64,000 nt of DNA from Oscillospiraceae bacterium (GCA_015067615.1 SVMD01000002.1:1-64000), one strand, 5' to 3'. Shown: positions 25,341 to 33,838, numbered from the stretch's first letter. The notes: generated by a model not told the origin, from the letters alone. Program-made: numbers and translations.

Positions 25341-25889
25341 CTTAAGGCTGTCCACCATCTCATCCACCTGCTGCTTGAAGCGGCTGGCGATCCAGGCCAT
25401 CAGCATGGTCCGAAGCACTCTGGTGACCCGATCCCGGGCGCCGGGATGGGGCTCTACGTAACTGGCGGTGGCCTCCTCCAGGGCGTCGTCCCAGTTCTGG
25501 GTGCCGCCGATGTGCCGGGCCCGGGCAGCCAGCTTCACAAACATGAAGTAGAGAACCGCGTCGTCGATGATATCATCGCTTTCGTCGGTCAGGTCGCCGT
25601 TGATGTAGCTGAGCATGCCGCAGATCTTCTCCAGGGGCAGGGCGCCCTTGAGCATATTGATGGTGATAATCCGGCAGACCTGCTCCAAGTCATATTTCTT
25701 ATTTTTGGGCGGGGCCAGGAATCCGCGCTTGACCCAGTTCTGGATGGTGTAGGCTTCCAGGCCGGTGACGGCGGAAACCTGGCTCAAGACCATGCCGCCG
25801 GCTAAAAACATGGAATGGAACATCTCCTCCACGTGGTCGGCGTTGGTGCGCTGATCGGTCAGGGTGGTTCCGGGTATTGTCCAGTTCAT
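25338..25889 (-). CDS. DUF1836 family putative regulator
   Basis: A 183-residue protein. An N-terminal MerR-like helix-turn-helix is suggested by MVLSQVSAVTGLEAYTIQNWVKRGFLAPPKNKKYDLEQVCRI, followed by ITINMLKGALPLEKICGMLSYINGD and a helical C-terminus, matching DUF1836. The family is annotated as uncharacterised, probably DNA-binding. ATG 25889 is chosen because aaaggagg lies eight bases upstream. A palindrome (25914-25931) just upstream of the gene may be its own operator. Confidence 0.82.
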   Translation of the reverse strand: MNWTIPGTTLTDQRTNADHVEEMFHSMFLAGGMVLSQVSAVTGLEAYTIQNWVKRGFLAPPKNKKYDLEQVCRIITINMLKGALPLEKICGMLSYINGDLTDESDDIIDDAVLYFMFVKLAARARHIGGTQNWDDALEEATASYVEPHPGARDRVTRVLRTMLMAWIASRFKQQVDEMVDSLK

Positions 25890-25913
25890 TGGGGGTACCT
25901 CCTTTGTTATCTG

Positions 25914-25931
25914 GTGATATGATAATATCAC
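25914..25931. promoter_or_regulatory. Palindromic operator candidate upstream of the DUF1836 gene
   Basis: gtgatat-gata-atatcac, perfect seven-base arms, is 25 bases upstream of the DUF1836 start in the AT-rich divergent region shared with the zinc-ribbon gene. Confidence 0.45.
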
Positions 25932-26017
25932 ATGGTTATATGACTGTCAATAGGAATTATATAATTTTTTGAAAATTCATATAATATTCACAAAATTCGG
26001 AAACCGGAGAAAAAGAC

Positions 26018-26046
26018 TTTACGAACGGAAAAAAGTGTTGTACAAT
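26018..26046 (+). promoter_or_regulatory. Promoter of the zinc-ribbon/parAB genes
   Basis: TTTACG (26018-26023), 17-base spacer, TACAAT (26041-26046), 30 bases before the zinc-ribbon protein start. Confidence 0.65.
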
Positions 26047-26075
26047 AGGGAAACAATAAAAGGGGAGGTTCGGCG

Positions 26076-26441
26076 ATGGAAGAAAAGAAATGCGTCAAGT
26101 GCGGTCGGCCTGCGGCTGCGGACCAGGCTTTTTGTCCGGATTGCCTGGCGGAAGCGGAAAAATACCCTGTGAAGCCCGGCGTGGTGGTTCTTCTGCCCCG
26201 GCATGATCAGAACACGAAGCCCCCTTCCCGCCGCCGTCATTCCCCGGCTTCTTCGGAGGAACAGATTCAAAAGCTGAAGCAGCGCGTCAATGCGCTCTGG
26301 CTGGCGCTGATACTGGCGCTGAGCACCGCGGGCTTTCTTGGCTGGGCTTTGGTGGAAGACCACCTGGAAGAAGAGAGAGGCAATCTCCTGCCGGGACAGA
26401 ATTACTCCGCGGAGACCATCGGCGGTGACGAACAGAACTGA
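26076..26441 (+). CDS. Zinc-ribbon membrane protein
   Basis: A 121-residue protein. The N-terminus has a four-cysteine zinc ribbon (KCVKCGRPAAADQAFCPDCL). A Pro/Arg/Ser-rich linker, a helix (EEQIQKLKQRVNALW) and one transmembrane segment (LALILALSTAGFLGWAL) follow, with an acidic tail. Proteins of this layout often lie just upstream of parA in Clostridia; their role is not known to me. ggggagg precedes the ATG, and the parS site lies between it and parA. Confidence 0.75.
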   Translation: MEEKKCVKCGRPAAADQAFCPDCLAEAEKYPVKPGVVVLLPRHDQNTKPPSRRRHSPASSEEQIQKLKQRVNALWLALILALSTAGFLGWALVEDHLEEERGNLLPGQNYSAETIGGDEQN

Positions 26442-26442
26442 T

Positions 26443-26458
26443 TGTTTCACGTGAAACA
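26443..26458. promoter_or_regulatory. parS centromere site
   Basis: TGTTTCACGTGAAACA, an exact match to the bacterial parS consensus, lies 22 bases upstream of parA. ParB binds and loads on such sites near the replication origin, which implies this region is origin-proximal. Confidence 0.95.
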
Positions 26459-26480
26459 TAGAGAATAAAGGAGGAGAAGA

Positions 26481-27236
26481 ATGGGTAGGATCATAGCGGT
26501 CGTCAATCAGAAGGGCGGCGTTGGAAAAACCACCACAGCCGTGAATCTGACTGCGGCCCTGACGGATCTGGGTCTGAAGGTTCTCCTGTGCGACTTTGAC
26601 CCCCAGGCCAACGCCACTTCCGGCATGGGCCTGGACAAACGAAAAGTAAAACATACGGTCTACGATGTGATCATCGGAAGGACAGAAACCGAAAAGGCCA
26701 TTGTTTCCACAAAGTACGGCGATGTGCTTCCCGCCTCAGCGGACCTGGCAGGCGCAACGGTGGAACTGATCGGTGAAAATGGCCGGGAGAGAAAACTGGG
26801 TGAAGCACTGGAAAGTGTGAAAAGGGCTTATGACCTGATATTCATCGATTGCCCGCCCTCTCTGGAAATGCTCACCTTAAACGGCCTCTGCGCCGCAGAC
26901 GGAATTCTGGTGCCGGTCCAGTGCGAATATTTCGCCTTGGAGGGCCTCAGCGATCTGATGGGCACATTGCGGACCGTGAAGCGGAAGCTGAATCCAAAAC
27001 TGGAAATTTTCGGCGTGGCACTGACCATGTTCGACGGCCGGACCAATTTCTCCACCCAGGTGGCCCAGGAGGTCCGGCGGCATTTCCCCGGAAAGGTCCT
27101 GTCCGCTGTAGTGCCCCGGAATATCCGACTGGCGGAAGCACCCAGTCACGGTATCCCCGTGACCGCCTACGACAAGCACAGCCGGGGTGCCAAGGCCTAT
27201 AAGGCCATGGCGGAGGAAATCAAAGCAAAGCTTTGA
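26481..27236 (+). CDS. parA: Chromosome partitioning ATPase ParA (Soj)
   Basis: A 251-residue P-loop ATPase. The deviant Walker A motif NQKGGVGKTTT (residues 9-19), DFDPQAN (Walker A') and FIDCPPS (Walker B) are present. The C-terminal arginine-rich segment PRNIRLAEAPSHG is typical of Soj. It acts with ParB/parS in origin segregation and, in Bacillus subtilis, in controlling DnaA. The start follows aaggagg. parB begins 52 bases downstream. Confidence 0.96.
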   Translation: MGRIIAVVNQKGGVGKTTTAVNLTAALTDLGLKVLLCDFDPQANATSGMGLDKRKVKHTVYDVIIGRTETEKAIVSTKYGDVLPASADLAGATVELIGENGRERKLGEALESVKRAYDLIFIDCPPSLEMLTLNGLCAADGILVPVQCEYFALEGLSDLMGTLRTVKRKLNPKLEIFGVALTMFDGRTNFSTQVAQEVRRHFPGKVLSAVVPRNIRLAEAPSHGIPVTAYDKHSRGAKAYKAMAEEIKAKL

Positions 27237-27270
27237 AATGCAGAATGCTGAATGCAGAATGCAGAATGAA
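27237..27270. repeat. Short direct-repeat tract (gcagaat unit)
   Basis: tgcagaatgctgaatgcagaa-type tandem units lie between parA and parB, without an evident gene. Confidence 0.6.
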
Positions 27271-27288
27271 AGCGAAAGGAATGATAAA

Positions 27289-28152
27289 ATGGCATCAAAC
27301 AAGGGCCTCGGAAGAGGTCTGGGAGCATTGTTGGGGGATTCTTTCGATGATATTCCGGAAAACAGCCCCTACAAGCTCCTGCCCATATATAAAGTAGAGC
27401 CCAACGCATCCCAGCCCCGTCAGGATTTTGACAAGGAAGAGCTGGAAGCCCTCAGTGAGTCTATTCAGGTCCACGGCGTCATCCAGCCCCTGACGGTCCG
27501 GGAGCTGCCCAGCGGCTACTACCAGATCATCGCCGGAGAACGGCGGTGGCGGGCAGCGCGGATGGCAGGACTGTCAGAGATCCCGGCAGTGGTCATCGAA
27601 GCGGACGACAAAAAGGCCATGGAGCTGGCCCTCATTGAGAATCTCCAGCGCCAGGACCTGAATGCCATGGAAGAAGCCCTGGGCTACCAGAGTCTGATGC
27701 AGGACTACGGTCTGACCCAGGAGGAGGCCGCGTCCCGGGTGGGAAAATCCCGGTCCGCCGTGGCCAATGCCCTGCGTCTGCTGAATCTGCCGGAGCCCAT
27801 TACCCAGATGATCCGGGAGGGCAAGCTCACCGCCGGTCATGCCCGGGCGGTGCTGAAGATAAAAGCAGAGAAAAAGCAGCTGGAGGCCGCTCAGAAGATT
27901 GCAGCGCTGGACCTGTCTGTCCGCCAGGCGGAGAATCTCTGCGCCAATATGGCCAAGGAGCCTGTGAAAAAAGAAGAGACAGTCACGCTGGCTGTGGACT
28001 ATGTGGCCGAATGTGAAAAGTCCCTGAGCAAGCACCTGGGCAGGGGCGTCAAGATCGTCAACGGTAAGCGCAAGGGCCGGTTTGAGCTGGAATTCTACGG
28101 CCAGGAGGATTTGCAGAACCTCCTCGATGCGCTGATGAAGCTACAAAAATAA
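27289..28152 (+). CDS. parB: Chromosome partitioning protein ParB (Spo0J)
   Basis: A 287-residue ParB. The N-terminal LGRGLGALLG motif, the ParB/CTPase box (QPRQDFD, then GYYQIIAGERRWRAARMAGL), the ALIENLQRQDLN segment and a helix-turn-helix (LTQEEAASRVGKSRSAVANALRLL) are in order. A dimerising C-terminus follows. It binds parS and forms the partition complex with ParA. I start at ATG 27289 (aaagga before it); an upstream frame reading through the repeat would add 34 unrelated residues. Confidence 0.95.
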   Translation: MASNKGLGRGLGALLGDSFDDIPENSPYKLLPIYKVEPNASQPRQDFDKEELEALSESIQVHGVIQPLTVRELPSGYYQIIAGERRWRAARMAGLSEIPAVVIEADDKKAMELALIENLQRQDLNAMEEALGYQSLMQDYGLTQEEAASRVGKSRSAVANALRLLNLPEPITQMIREGKLTAGHARAVLKIKAEKKQLEAAQKIAALDLSVRQAENLCANMAKEPVKKEETVTLAVDYVAECEKSLSKHLGRGVKIVNGKRKGRFELEFYGQEDLQNLLDALMKLQK

Positions 28153-28183
28153 ATAACCATTTCAATTATGAGAGGTAATAAAC

Positions 28184-29515
28184 ATGTTAGACATTCGTAA
28201 GATCAAGGAAAATCCCGACGCGGTCAAGGCCGGTCTGAAGGCCAAGGAAGTGGACTGCGACGCTATCATCGATCGTATCCTGGAACTGGACGTACAGGTC
28301 CGTGGCCTGAAGACCTCCACCGAGACCAAGACCGCCCAGAAGAACAAGATCTCCAAGGAGAACGGCAAGCTCTTCGGCATGAAGAAGGGCCTGGAAAAGA
28401 AGGGCGAGGAGACTGCCGCTGTGGAAGCCCAGATCGCCGCCAACATGGCCGCATCCAGCAAGATCGACGAGGAGATCGCCGATGACAAGCTGAAGCTGAA
28501 GGAACTGGACGAGCAGCTGTACACCAATCTGCTGGCCCTGCCCAACCTGCCCGATGCCGACCTGCTGCCCGGCGGTAAGGAGAACAACGAGCCCCTGCGT
28601 TACATCGGCGAGAAGCACTCCTTCGACTTCGAGCCCAAGCACCATGTGGACCTGTGCACCAACCTGGGTCTCATAGACTACGAGCGTGGCGTCAAGCTGG
28701 CAGGCGGCGGCAACTGGATGTACACCGGCATGGGCGCCCGGCTGGAGTGGGCTCTGCTGAACTACTTCATCGACACCCACACCGCCGACGGCTACGATTT
28801 CATCCTGCCCCCCCACATGCTGGAGTACCAGTGCGGTCTGACCGCCGGTCAGTTCCCCAAGTTCGCTGACGAGGTCTTCAAGATCGCCAACCATCCCACC
28901 GAAGGCGGCACCTTCTACATGCTGCCCACTGCCGAGGCCGCTCTGGCTTCCGTCTACCGTGATGAGATCCTGACCGAGGCAGACCTGCCCAAGAAGTTCT
29001 TCGCCTACACCCCCTGCTTCCGCCGTGAGGCCGGTTCCCATCGCGCCGACGAGCGAGGCATGGTCCGCGGCCACCAGTTCAACAAAGTGGAGATGTTCCA
29101 GTTCACCACCCCCGAAGGCTCCGACGAAGCATTTGAGGAGCTGGTGAAGAAGGCTGAGAACCTGGTCGCCGGTCTGGGCCTGCATTTCCGCACCGTGAAG
29201 CTGGCCGCAGGCGACTGCTCCGCTTCCATGGCCCGTACCTACGACATTGAGATCCTGATTCCCTCCATGAACGGCTATAAAGAAGTTTCCTCCGTGTCCA
29301 ATGCCCGTGACTACCAGGCCCGCCGGGGCAACATCCGTTACCGCCGCGCCGACGGCAAGATTGACTTCGTTCACACCCTGAACGGCTCCGGCCTGGCCAC
29401 CTCCCGCATCTTCCCCGCCATCGTGGAGCAGAACCAGCGTGCCGACGGCTCCATCGTGGTGCCCGAAGTCCTGCGCAAGTACCTGGGCGGCATCGAAGTC
29501 ATCGAGAAGAAGTAA
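28184..29515 (+). CDS. serS: Seryl-tRNA synthetase
   Basis: A 443-residue class II synthetase. The N-terminal coiled-coil arm (about residues 25-110, charged heptads) binds the tRNA-Ser extra arm. Motif 2 is FRREAGSHRADERGMVRGHQF, and motif 3 lies near FVHTLNGSGLATSRIF. It charges tRNA-Ser with serine. The gene follows parB by 31 bases (gagagg ribosome site), too short a gap for a T-box leader, so it is probably co-transcribed with parAB. Confidence 0.95.
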   Translation: MLDIRKIKENPDAVKAGLKAKEVDCDAIIDRILELDVQVRGLKTSTETKTAQKNKISKENGKLFGMKKGLEKKGEETAAVEAQIAANMAASSKIDEEIADDKLKLKELDEQLYTNLLALPNLPDADLLPGGKENNEPLRYIGEKHSFDFEPKHHVDLCTNLGLIDYERGVKLAGGGNWMYTGMGARLEWALLNYFIDTHTADGYDFILPPHMLEYQCGLTAGQFPKFADEVFKIANHPTEGGTFYMLPTAEAALASVYRDEILTEADLPKKFFAYTPCFRREAGSHRADERGMVRGHQFNKVEMFQFTTPEGSDEAFEELVKKAENLVAGLGLHFRTVKLAAGDCSASMARTYDIEILIPSMNGYKEVSSVSNARDYQARRGNIRYRRADGKIDFVHTLNGSGLATSRIFPAIVEQNQRADGSIVVPEVLRKYLGGIEVIEKK

Positions 29516-29521
29516 GAAATC

Positions 29522-29555
29522 TTTGTATGGATGGCTGATTGGCCATCCATACAAA
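29522..29555 (+). terminator. Possible terminator after serS
   Basis: Long stem tttgtatggatggc / ggccatccatacaaa with a five-base loop seven bases after the serS stop. No strong T tract follows, so confidence is limited. Confidence 0.5.
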
Positions 29556-29606
29556 ATATCCATAAGCAAGGGATGCAAACTACTTCCGTGGAAGGGATGA
29601 CAGAGT

Positions 29607-29969
29607 GTGGAAAAAAGAGAGAAAAATACGAATTTTCTTAGAAATCCAATAGGAATAATCGGTTTCTTCTTGGTTTTGGTAGAAGCTATTGCTAGCCTTG
29701 TGGTTGTTAACAGTAGTCTGAGTGAAACGCAGAACACTATCCTTGTTTGTTTTCTTGTGGTTTTTCCATGTCTTGTACTGTTGGTGTTTTTCATCCTAGT
29801 AACTGCACACCATGAAAAACTCTACTCTCCTTTGGACTACAGAAATGATGACAACTTTCTGCTAACTAAGTATAAATACAACAGTATGACGCAAAAAATG
29901 AAGAAATCTCCGTTTCTGCAGATGCGCCAGATGTTGATATTGATAAAATTAATTCCGACATTCTTCTAA
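29607..29969 (+). CDS. N-terminal part of an AT-rich, frameshifted membrane protein gene
   Basis: From GTG 29607 (aaggga upstream) the frame reads 120 residues. It has two transmembrane helices (GIIGFFLVLVEAIASLVVV and ILVCFLVVFPCLVLLVFFILV) and then HHEKLYSPLDYRNDDNFLL. After about 29880 the true-looking coding frame shifts by one base: downstream codons in the other frame read DAKNEEISVSADAPDVDID with no stop. A run of six A at 29886-29891 is the likely slip point. The AT-rich sequence differs sharply from its GC-rich neighbours, which suggests recent acquisition. Function unknown. Confidence 0.6.
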   Translation: MEKREKNTNFLRNPIGIIGFFLVLVEAIASLVVVNSSLSETQNTILVCFLVVFPCLVLLVFFILVTAHHEKLYSPLDYRNDDNFLLTKYKYNSMTQKMKKSPFLQMRQMLILIKLIPTFF

Positions 29970-30031
29970 TAAAAGAATCATTACAAAATGTACTCGAAGG
30001 ACAAAAAGATCTTGCACGAAGTGTTTCGAGT

Positions 30032-30523
30032 ATGAAGAATGATGGGACGAGTAATGAGGAAGATAAACCGGAAGACAACATTCAGGGATCTCAGCAGTAT
30101 TCTGATAGTTTAGAAAGTGACTATCGAATTTTGGTTTCACCAATGCATATGTGTAAGCAGTTTATTGACAATCTTCTGAAACATGGTTATGTTGCTTCTA
30201 TATACGACTCTCCTTCAAGGTTTAAACCTGTTGAACCATATAACACTCATCAAGCGATTTGGTTAGGTAGTAAAATTCCTGTAAAAGTTGCTATAGATGT
30301 GATTAGACTAGCAAAGGCACAATACCCTCATCTAAAATACATAAAATTAAACGATGAGCGGCGAAAGCTCCCGATTCAAGTAAGGTATCAATTGTATATC
30401 GGTGGTGCAACGTCTACTGCAATTGAGAATAATATAAAACCGATGAGCAATACAGACTTTGAGAGATTGTTTAGCATTGAAGATATTGGCAAACTACATG
30501 AATTTATAAAAACATTTGAGTAA
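30032..30523 (+). CDS. C-terminal part of the same AT-rich frameshifted gene
   Basis: The open frame continues unbroken from about 29888 to the stop at 30523, although the first ATG is at 30032. It reads a helical linker (about INSDILLIKESLQNVLEG), then an acidic stretch (GTSNEEDKPEDN). A compact domain with YRILVSPMHMCKQFIDNLLKHGY, VAIDVIRLAKAQYPHLKYIKL and YIGGATSTAIE follows. I do not recognise this domain. Together with the N-terminal part it would be a two-helix membrane protein of about 300 residues with a cytosolic sensor- or effector-like domain. A sequencing indel, a real frameshift mutation and a programmed frameshift cannot be told apart from one sequence. Confidence 0.6.
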   Translation: MKNDGTSNEEDKPEDNIQGSQQYSDSLESDYRILVSPMHMCKQFIDNLLKHGYVASIYDSPSRFKPVEPYNTHQAIWLGSKIPVKVAIDVIRLAKAQYPHLKYIKLNDERRKLPIQVRYQLYIGGATSTAIENNIKPMSNTDFERLFSIEDIGKLHEFIKTFE

Positions 30524-30548
30524 GAAACATAGAAAGGAAGTACATATT

Positions 30549-31061
30549 ATGTCCAAACTCTGGGAAGAATTTAAAGTATTCATCAACAAGGGTAACGCCA
30601 TGGCACTGGCTGTCGGTACCATCATCGGCGGCGCCTTCGGCAACATCACCAAGTCCGTCACCAATGACCTAATCATGCCCCTGGTCAACATTTTCATGGG
30701 CGGCACCGATTTCTCCGATGCAAAGATCGCCCTGCCCCGGATGCCCTGGGTGGAGCCCACCTACGAGACCATCGTGGGCGCCGACGGTGCCGAGATCGTC
30801 CAGGAGGTCCAGAACTACCTGACCTACGGCAATTTCATCTCCGCCGTGATCAATTTCCTGATCCTGGCACTGGTGGTCTTCTTCATTGTGAAGGCCATGA
30901 ACAAGATGTCCGAGGCCGCTACCCGCAAGGAGCGTGAGGAGGCCGAGGCCGCCGCTGCAGCCGCTGCCGCAGCCGCCGCTGAGGAAGCCGCAAAGAATCC
31001 TCCCGCCCCCACCGCTGAGGAGCTGCTGACCGAGATCCGGGATCTGCTGAAGAACAAGTGA
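30549..31061 (+). CDS. mscL: Large-conductance mechanosensitive channel MscL
   Basis: A 170-residue MscL. The N-terminal helix KLWEEFKVFINKGNAMALAVGTIIGGAFG and the pore-lining segment, the loop (FMGGTDFSDAKI) and the second helix (GNFISAVINFLILALVVFFIV) are conserved. The tail contains an unusual run of about eleven alanines before the final helix (TAEELLTEIRDLL) of the C-terminal bundle. It opens on hypo-osmotic shock. I start at ATG 30549 after gaaaggaag; an upstream frame would add 11 residues without family similarity. Confidence 0.95.
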   Translation: MSKLWEEFKVFINKGNAMALAVGTIIGGAFGNITKSVTNDLIMPLVNIFMGGTDFSDAKIALPRMPWVEPTYETIVGADGAEIVQEVQNYLTYGNFISAVINFLILALVVFFIVKAMNKMSEAATRKEREEAEAAAAAAAAAAAEEAAKNPPAPTAEELLTEIRDLLKNK

Positions 31062-31068
31062 TATTGAA

Positions 31069-31106
31069 AATATGGCGAAAACGACGGTTTTCGCCATATT
31101 TTTTTC
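31069..31106 (+). terminator. Terminator of mscL
   Basis: Stem aatatggcgaaaac / gttttcgccatatt followed by six T, eight bases after the stop. Confidence 0.92.
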
Positions 31107-31139
31107 GATAAAAATGTGACTTGATGTATCGATATGCAT

Positions 31140-31168
31140 TTGACAAAAAGGACAGAAAGAGCTATAAT
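31140..31168 (+). promoter_or_regulatory. Consensus promoter of nfnAB
   Basis: TTGACA (31140-31145), 17-base spacer, TATAAT (31163-31168), a perfect match to the vegetative consensus, 59 bases before nfnA. Confidence 0.92.
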
Positions 31169-31227
31169 AAAACAGTGCGAGCATAAACCATTTTTTGATC
31201 AAATTTGAAGAAGAAAGGATCAGAATT

Positions 31228-32082
31228 ATGTTTAAAATTGTCCGTAAGAAGGAACTGAACGCCGCTGTCACCCTGCTGGAGATCGAAGCCCCCTTCATCG
31301 CCAAGAAGGCCAAGGCCGGTCAGTTCATCATTTTCCGCATCGACGAGATGGGCGAGCGTGTTCCCCTGACCATCGCCGGCTACGACCGTGAGAAGGGCAC
31401 CGTCACCATCATCTTCCAGAAGGTTGGATTCTCCACCATCGCTCTGGGCGCCCTGAACGAGGGCGACTACATCAAGGACTTCGTTGGTCCTCTGGGCAAG
31501 CCCACCCACACCGAGGGTGTCAAGCGCGTCTGTGTGGTCGGCGGCGGCGTCGGCTGCGCCATCGCTCTGCCCTCCGCCGCTGCTTTCAAGGAAGCCGGCG
31601 CTGAGGTCGACGTCATTGTCGGCTTCCGCAACAAGGATATCGTCATCCTGGAGGACGAGTTCCGCGCTGTTTCCGACAACATGTACCTGATGACCGACGA
31701 CGGCTCCTACGGCGAGCACGGCTTCGTTACCGTCAAGCTGCAGGAACTGCTGGAGAAGGGCAACAAGTACGATGCCGTTCTGGCCATCGGCCCCATCCCC
31801 ATGATGAAGTTCGTCTGCAAGACCACCGAGCCCTTCGGCGTCAAGACCATGGTCTCCCTGAACCCCATCATGGTCGACGGCACCGGTATGTGCGGCGGCT
31901 GCCGCGTCACTGTCGGCGGCGAAGTGAAGTTCGCCTGCGTCGACGGCCCCGAGTTCGACGGCCACAAGGTTGACTTTGCCGAGCTGATGAGCCGCAACAC
32001 CACCTACCGCACCCGTGAGGCCGATGTGACCGAGCATCACACCTGCCGCATCGAAGCCATGGGCAAGGCCCTGATCAAGTAA
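31228..32082 (+). CDS. nfnA: NADH-dependent reduced ferredoxin:NADP+ oxidoreductase subunit A
   Basis: A 284-residue ferredoxin-NADP reductase-like subunit. An FAD-binding barrel (AGQFIIFRIDEMGERVPLTIAG) comes first, an NAD-binding half (CVVGGGVGCAIALP) next, and a C-terminal [2Fe-2S] site (MCGGCRVTVGGEVKFACVDGP). With NfnB it forms the electron-bifurcating transhydrogenase that couples NADH and reduced ferredoxin to NADPH formation. ATG 31228 follows agaaagga. nfnB begins 18 bases downstream. Confidence 0.93.
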   Translation: MFKIVRKKELNAAVTLLEIEAPFIAKKAKAGQFIIFRIDEMGERVPLTIAGYDREKGTVTIIFQKVGFSTIALGALNEGDYIKDFVGPLGKPTHTEGVKRVCVVGGGVGCAIALPSAAAFKEAGAEVDVIVGFRNKDIVILEDEFRAVSDNMYLMTDDGSYGEHGFVTVKLQELLEKGNKYDAVLAIGPIPMMKFVCKTTEPFGVKTMVSLNPIMVDGTGMCGGCRVTVGGEVKFACVDGPEFDGHKVDFAELMSRNTTYRTREADVTEHHTCRIEAMGKALIK

Positions 32083-32100
32083 TTAAGGAGGAAACTGAAA

Positions 32101-33486
32101 ATGGCTAACATGTCTCTTGTCAAGACCCCCATGCCTGAGCAGGATCCCAAGGTCCGTGCCCGCAACTTTAAGGAAGTTACCCTGGGCTACACCGCCGAGA
32201 TGGCCATCGAGGAAGCCGGCCGCTGCCTGAAGTGCAAGAACCCCAAGTGTGTTGAGGGCTGCCCCGTCAACGTCCGCATCCCCGAGTTCATCGCCAAGGT
32301 TCAGGAAGGCGACTTCAAGGCCGCTTACGAGATCATCACCTCCACCAACGCACTGCCCGCCCTGTCCGGCCGTGTCTGCCCCCAGGAGACCCAGTGTGAG
32401 GCCCGCTGCGTCCGCGGCATCAAGGGTGAGCCCGTTGCCATCGGCCGTCTGGAGCGCTTCGTCGCCGACTGGTACCGTGAGAACATCAACGAGATGCCCA
32501 AGAAGGCAGAAAGCAACGGCATCAAGGTGGCCGTTGTCGGTTCCGGCCCTGCCGGCATGACCGCTGCTTCCGACCTGGCCAAGCTGGGCTACCAGGTCAC
32601 CATGTTCGAGGCTCTGCACACCGCCGGCGGCGTGCTGGTCTACGGCATCCCCGAGTTCCGTCTGCCCAAGTCCCTGGTGGCCAATGAGATCACCAAGCTG
32701 GAGGCTCAGGGCGTGGAAGTCATGACCAACATGGTCATCGGCCGTGTTCTGACCATCGACGAGCTGTTCGAGATGGGCTACAAGGCCATCTTCGTGGGCT
32801 CCGGCGCAGGCCTGCCCATGTTCATGAACATCCCCGGCGAATCCCTGGTGGGTGTTATGTCCGCCAACGAGTACCTGACCCGTACCAACCTGATGAAGGC
32901 CTACGACGAGAACGCCGATACCCCCGTCATCAAGTCCAAGGCTGTCGCCGTTGTGGGCGGCGGTAACGTGGCCATGGACGCCGCCCGCTGCGGCATGCGT
33001 CTGGGCGCTGAGCATGTGTACGTCGTCTACCGCCGCGGCGAGGCTGAGATGCCCGCCCGTCTGGAGGAGAAGCACCATGCCAAGGAAGAGGGCATCGAGT
33101 TCAAGACTCTGTGCAACCCCATCGAGATCATCGGTGACGAGACCGGCCGTGTCTGCGGCATGAAGTGCATCCGTATGGAACTGGGCGAGCCCGACGCTTC
33201 CGGCCGCCGCCGTCCCATCGAGATCCCCGGCTCCGAGTTCATCCTGGACGTGGATACCGTCATCATGTCCCTGGGTACCAACCCCAACCCCCTGATCCGC
33301 TCCACCACTCCCGGCCTGGAGACCAACCGCAAGGGCTGTCTGATCGTCAACGAGAACGAGATGACCACCCGCGAGGGCGTCTTTGCCGGCGGCGATGCCG
33401 TTACCGGCGCTGCCACCGTCATCCTGGCCATGGGCGCAGGCAAGAAGGGCGCTGCTGCCATCGACCGCTTCATCAAGGGCGAATAA
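32101..33486 (+). CDS. nfnB: NADPH-dependent glutamate synthase small chain-like / NfnB
   Basis: A 461-residue flavoprotein. The N-terminus carries [4Fe-4S] ligands (RCLKCKNPKCVEGCPV ... CPQETQCEARC), followed by two Rossmann domains with GSGPAGMTAAS and VVGGGNVAMDAAR. The C-terminus has GVFAGGDAVTGAATVI. Such proteins are often named gltA, but the gene pairing with nfnA makes the Nfn bifurcating role likely. Ribosome site aaggagg at 32084-32090. Confidence 0.93.
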   Translation: MANMSLVKTPMPEQDPKVRARNFKEVTLGYTAEMAIEEAGRCLKCKNPKCVEGCPVNVRIPEFIAKVQEGDFKAAYEIITSTNALPALSGRVCPQETQCEARCVRGIKGEPVAIGRLERFVADWYRENINEMPKKAESNGIKVAVVGSGPAGMTAASDLAKLGYQVTMFEALHTAGGVLVYGIPEFRLPKSLVANEITKLEAQGVEVMTNMVIGRVLTIDELFEMGYKAIFVGSGAGLPMFMNIPGESLVGVMSANEYLTRTNLMKAYDENADTPVIKSKAVAVVGGGNVAMDAARCGMRLGAEHVYVVYRRGEAEMPARLEEKHHAKEEGIEFKTLCNPIEIIGDETGRVCGMKCIRMELGEPDASGRRRPIEIPGSEFILDVDTVIMSLGTNPNPLIRSTTPGLETNRKGCLIVNENEMTTREGVFAGGDAVTGAATVILAMGAGKKGAAAIDRFIKGE

Positions 33487-33497
33487 TGTACATCTTT

Positions 33498-33528
33498 CTC
33501 CCCGGAACGACCGTTCCGGGGAGTTTTT
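33498..33528 (+). terminator. Terminator of nfnAB
   Basis: Stem ctccccggaac / gttccggggag followed by TTTTTAT. Confidence 0.92.
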
Positions 33529-33584
33529 ATGGAATGGGCAGTACGATAAACTATCATGTATACGCACAATGTAATGGCGTGAAT

Positions 33585-33760
33585 GTAGGGGCGATCATTG
33601 ATAGTGATTGTATGCTTGCCACCGGCAAGCATTGATTTTATGATTCGCTGCGCGGAGCACCACGCCTGGCCGAGAAACGTTGCGAATTCGCATTAACTTC
33701 CCACTGTACCGCACGGGCGCTCAATGAGCGCCCCAACAAGAGAACCGGAAGGTGCGGCGT
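33585..33760. repeat. Dispersed palindromic repeat, second family (copy 2)
   Basis: Related to 17529-17757: gtaggggcg (33585-33593) at one side and cgccccaac (33729-33737) at the other, with the shared core attcgctgcgcggagcacca and a ttgccaccggcaagca hairpin. The flanks include cgataaactatcat, resembling the repeat ends of the first family. No gene is seen here. Confidence 0.65.
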
Positions 33761-33838
33761 AAAATCGATTTTGATAAAATTTCCAACCCAACATTCGAAA
33801 AAAGTTGAAAATTTGTAGCTCTTTCTCCCAAAACCCTC

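Noticed and set aside
28153..28183. T-box leader for serS
   Set aside because: Only 31 bases separate parB and serS, too short for a T-box.
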